NCBI GenBank assembly: GCA_963978905.1
Contig: OZ022259.1
Location: forward strand, 33,290,343 to 33,354,342
DNA length: 64,000 nt
DNA from: Trichostrongylus colubriformis
Lineage: Eukaryota > Nematoda > Chromadorea > Rhabditida > Trichostrongylidae
Reading direction: 5' to 3'
Every line of letters begins with the position of its first letter. Positions within the stretch are counted from its first letter, which is position 1. Shown here in pieces: positions 60,401 through 64,000 of the stretch. The notes beneath the pieces were generated by a model. It was not told the DNA's origin, ran no database searches, and worked only from the letters and a program-made list of their open reading frames with translations. The translations under genes were made by a program, and so were the position numbers.

Positions 60401-62707
60401 CTTGCATAAAATGGCCTGTTGTGTTCGCGACAAGAATGAAGCTGAAGCAAAATTATACGAAATTTTGACCAAGTTGTACCACCCACTCCTAATGCAGCTG
60501 TTTTACAGAAATATGTAAATTCTCAGTTAATACGAAACAGCGGTATATGCACTGACGGATTTTTATACTACAGAATATAGAGCTGAACGGTAATATAATG
60601 TTTACTTATGAAATAGAGATTTAAGTTGCGAACAAAAACACATAACAAAAAACGAACTTTGAATTTGTCGACCCATTTCAGTGGGTCGTTTATTTGAGGG
60701 CACTGTAGTCACAGTATGGGAGAACTGTCCGCGCATCTGATCTTGCGGGTGTATCATACTCATGCTCTGCCGTCGCATATCTTGCATGTGTTGCTGCTGA
60801 GGAACTTGGCCACCAGACAAAGAAACTTGAATTGAAATGAATATGTTTGATTGAATTTGTAGCATTTTACGGAGTATTAGTAGATAAAATAGGCTGGCAC
60901 GAAGAAAAATAGAATACCGGGCAGGGGTTTCTGCTGCGGAGAAACCATCTGATGACTGATCGGCGACTGCGCAGATACCGGAGACATCATACCAGACTGT
61001 ATTATGGGCGATGGCATCATCTGCAAATAGTTTGCAAGAATTTTAGAAAATACGAATTATTCGAACATTGCTCATTCCCAAAGCCGCGACCAATACGCTA
61101 GAGAATATTAGCACAAGGTCACCACTTTTAGGACCTGCTCGCTTGAAGATCTCCTCAACAGGAATGTTAAAAAGGATTGATTAGAAGAATGGTAAGAAGT
61201 CTTCTTGGCGCTAGTGCAATGAGGGGAGCAAACCTATTGAAGCTATTTTTGCTGAGCTTGAAAAGGGAGAAGATCCTCTTCCGCGTCCATTAAGGCCTAG
61301 GCAAAAATAGTCGTATGAATGGGCTAACTGACCCGCCAGATTCTTAGGTATTCAACATTGTGCAACATTCCGCAAGATGTCCCCTTTACCTTCTCATTCT
61401 TTCCACAAAAGACTGAGCTTACGCCTGAAAGATCATGACGTGCCGTCAATGCAAGAAAGTCCCCGAAAATAAGTACTTCGAACTAAATACTCCAATAGTA
61501 GCTCAGAACTTCCACAAGCGTTAGCTAGAATGTCAGACACTAGGGTTTCAGCTTTCTCACTTAGTCTCGACCTAGAGGTCTCACACAAAGCCCAGTCGAA
61601 CAGATATCAAGAATTTGCAAAGTTGCCACTATCTTTATTTGTCGTGAATTCCCTCTTATTTCTCCACAGAAGAGTTTCAATTCAGGGATAGCATGTATCT
61701 ACCTTAATGCCCGTACGACACGCGAATGTCAATGGCCGAGAACACAAATTGTCATTGGATTCTCAGGCACAAGCACCGCGGCCGTGGCACGCTTGTTGTT
61801 AAAAGGATAAGATGCGGGAGACCTGACTACTTGTAACGTTTCATAATATTTCGCAGTGGAACTACAGATGTATTTCGCATCACAAACGTCAGGACAATCT
61901 TTAGCCGAAATACGCTGATCTGTCTACAGCAAGAATAATCCAGGTATTAAAAAATAGTCGAACAACGTTCCACCCACATAATGCAGCTGGTTGTAGCTGC
62001 AATTTACAGACATCGTCATCGGATAAACCAGGTTAATATTCAACCTTGTCACTATCATGTTACATCGGACGATCAATAACTCTTTTCTACGAGCTGTGAT
62101 GTTCACTCGTCTTGCGGTATTCCCCTTCCTTCTGAACGTCTGAGATCAAAAAAAGCTCCTGAGCAAAACTTGACTACATTAAGAATGATAAATTCTCAGC
62201 GTGACTTCTTCAGAATTTAGAAGAGGAGAATATCCGCAATATTTTATTATTTTTGTGTTATACTGCTCTATTTATGCAACAAGCGCACAACGAGTTGTAC
62301 CTCTTCACGAGTACAGTGTACTTCTTATCTTGCGATAGGCGTCAGGAATAAGAGCGCGAAGGTGGATGACGATTGGAAAAAAACTAAGAGGACTGCGCGA
62401 AGCAACAGCCACTTATTGACCAGATACTCGTTTCCCTTCATTAAAATGCGCTTCTTAGAGAACACTGTTTCATGTTCAAGAAAGCCAATTATTTCCAAAA
62501 TAACTGAGAAAATGTCCGAATCATTGCAGTTCAAAAAATAACCTGTGTGGCCAGACTAGGAGAAGCATAGGAGTGATGTACAGATGATATTCCTGCAAGA
62601 GGATCAAGGCGCGGCGGTGGCAATGTCAGCGGGGGAAGTGTGCCGACGGTGGTTGTTCCTGACGGTATTCTCCCAGGCGTCGGTAGCCGGGATTCCGGTT
62701 CCGACAT
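54467..62707 (-). CDS. INO80 complex subunit E-like protein with long Gln-rich N-terminus, 21 exons, 863 aa
   Basis: Likely subunit of the INO80 chromatin remodeller. Exons: 62543-62707, 60918-61020, 60658-60825, 60132-60187, 59821-59946, 59584-59727, 59454-59510, 59309-59401, 59116-59235, 58914-59033, 58792-58857, 58379-58441, 58236-58298, 57879-58040, 57696-57824, 57382-57557, 57056-57236, 55079-55298, 54847-55023, 54648-54725, 54467-54591; phases agree throughout and sum to 864 codons including the stop. Residues about 529-580 match the conserved INO80E helix ([13 protein letters not shown] followed by [20 protein letters not shown] and then FLLDRL). Residues 1-502 are low-complexity Gln/Ser/Pro/Met with poly-Gln runs, and a Lys/Arg-rich nuclear-type stretch follows the core. 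A TTTCAG acceptor 3 nt before the ATG indicates SL trans-splicing. The protein is far longer than vertebrate INO80E (about 240 aa). Confidence 0.85.
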
Positions 62708-62713
62708 CGACTG
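62708..62713 (-). promoter_or_regulatory. Probable spliced-leader trans-splice acceptor of gene E
   Basis: The minus strand reads GCGTTTCAG, then TCG, then the ATG of gene E. A strong 3' splice site only 3 nt before a start codon, with no coding exon recognised upstream, is the usual signature of nematode SL trans-splicing. A cis-spliced upstream exon cannot be excluded. Confidence 0.6.
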
Positions 62714-64000
62714 AAACGCATAACTCTCATAATATATACGAGTGTAAGATGCAACTAGTACGTACTTTTTAAACGATACAATAAAATCTGACATATCGAG
62801 ACGTTATCAAAATCTTCTATGGTGTTACATCACAAATACTTGTTCATCAATCCTAGAGATTGTGGAACCAAAAAAGATGCAATGCAATAATATGCTCCGT
62901 TAACAGGGAGGAAAAATGTTACAATTGCGTGGCAATAGTATTCATGTTTGGACCGGAAGAAGGTCATTACTCATAGAGCTACAAGTCGAGCAGAGCTAGT
63001 TATTCAAATAAAACGATAAAAACACACAAGGATAGCACTGAAATAGTACGAGACTGACGCGTTCGATGTACATCACGAAATGGTATGAGGATAAGAGTTT
63101 AAAGGTGGACTATTGGGTCTATAGCAAATGTGTCTAAGCAGTCAACAGTGTTAAGATTACAAACAAAGAAAACACACCCCTGGTAATCTTGCCTATGAAT
63201 CCAAAGACACAGAGCTGGGATTGCACTTTTTCTTTATAGCCTACGTGAAATACTCAAAACCCACTTGGCTAATTAAGACACGGAATGGAGAAAATAAATA
63301 GGGCAAGATTTCAAAGGAGTACTATCCAAAACCAATACAACACTAAGCTTCACCGCTTGTTTTTTGAACAATACAAAATTCTTTTTTCATCTAACATCAT
63401 TTCAAGGACCACTAAACTGATAAATAAATATTCGTGGCGGGGCGCTTCGTGAAGTCAAGCAACACCGAAAAAGTTTAAACCAGGTAAATGCAACTTCCTT
63501 TGCAAGTGTGCGGTCGCGTGCGTGATCACAATAGAGCGCGAAAGTCGACGAGTATTGTCAAAGCACTCGATTTGCAGAGAGAATTGGACCACATACTAAA
63601 TTAGTTGTTACTTCAACTACACTTAATTACTCGAAATACTCGTTAGAGTTCAAACTTGCTTTTCATTCGTTTTGTTCACAGATCTTTCATATTTCTGTAG
63701 GGTCAGAAATGTGGGACTTGATAAGGAGAAGAGTGCACTTACCCGTGACATGGGGATGGGTATGGATTTCGTAGTGCAAAAGGTAGTAGAGGAATAAAGA
63801 CTCAACTTGGATTAAGTGGAGTAATCTACCTTTCCAATCATTCATTCCAACCCTTGCCACTGACTGGGGACGTTTTCATCACGAAAGTTGACACGTAAAG
63901 CACCATGTCATTTTGATCGATACGGCTTTAATACGATATGATAAGTATCATTCTGCTATAATTCTCATTACTCTACACCTCGGTCATTCCTCGGCAAGGT
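62711..64000. other. Sequence upstream of gene E, no gene seen
   Basis: About 1.3 kb that should hold the promoter of gene E, and of the putative operon. I see no convincing exon, RNA gene or repeat on either strand; it is AT-rich with short ORFs only. Confidence 0.4.

Overview
This looks like nuclear DNA from a nematode, probably a clade V (strongylid/hookworm-like) parasite; the organism is inferred. Reasons: five intron-rich protein genes, all on the minus strand, with mostly TTTCAG-type 3' splice sites, apparent trans-splice acceptors just before start codons, long repeat-filled introns, and Tc3-, mariner-, RTE-, Helitron- and MITE-type elements typical of nematodes. There is no prokaryotic gene organisation. 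All gene models were built by hand from exon homology, splice sites and reading-phase agreement.

Reading the minus strand from right to left: (E) 62707-54467, a 21-exon gene for an 863-residue protein with a long Gln/Ser/Pro-rich N-terminus and an INO80E-like core; (D) 53723-52180, a complete 7-exon uracil-DNA glycosylase (ung-1 type, 288 aa); (C) 51585-44191, a 10-exon C2H2 zinc-finger protein (377 aa); (B) 43548-24860, a 24-exon DNA topoisomerase 3-alpha (top-3 type, 742 aa); (A) 22078 to beyond position 92, at least 10 exons of an unrecognised charged coiled-coil protein. E, D, C and B are co-oriented with gaps of only about 0.6-0.75 kb, which fits a nematode operon joining chromatin remodelling, base-excision repair and recombination/decatenation functions. 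About 2.8 kb separates B from A.

Much of the rest is transposon-derived. Intron 4 of top-3 holds a mariner element split by a non-autonomous Helitron whose body is a ~268-bp minisatellite; a second copy of that Helitron family lies in the zinc-finger gene. Two related large palindromic (foldback) elements, one containing a nested mariner-derived foldback, lie in the same two genes. Gene A introns contain a decayed Tc3-like element with ~215-bp inverted ends, a decayed RTE-type LINE preceded by a tRNA-like sequence, and a TTAA-flanked piggyBac-like MITE. Several small MITEs with TWA or 8-bp target duplications are scattered through the genes, and one sits directly on a top-3 splice donor.
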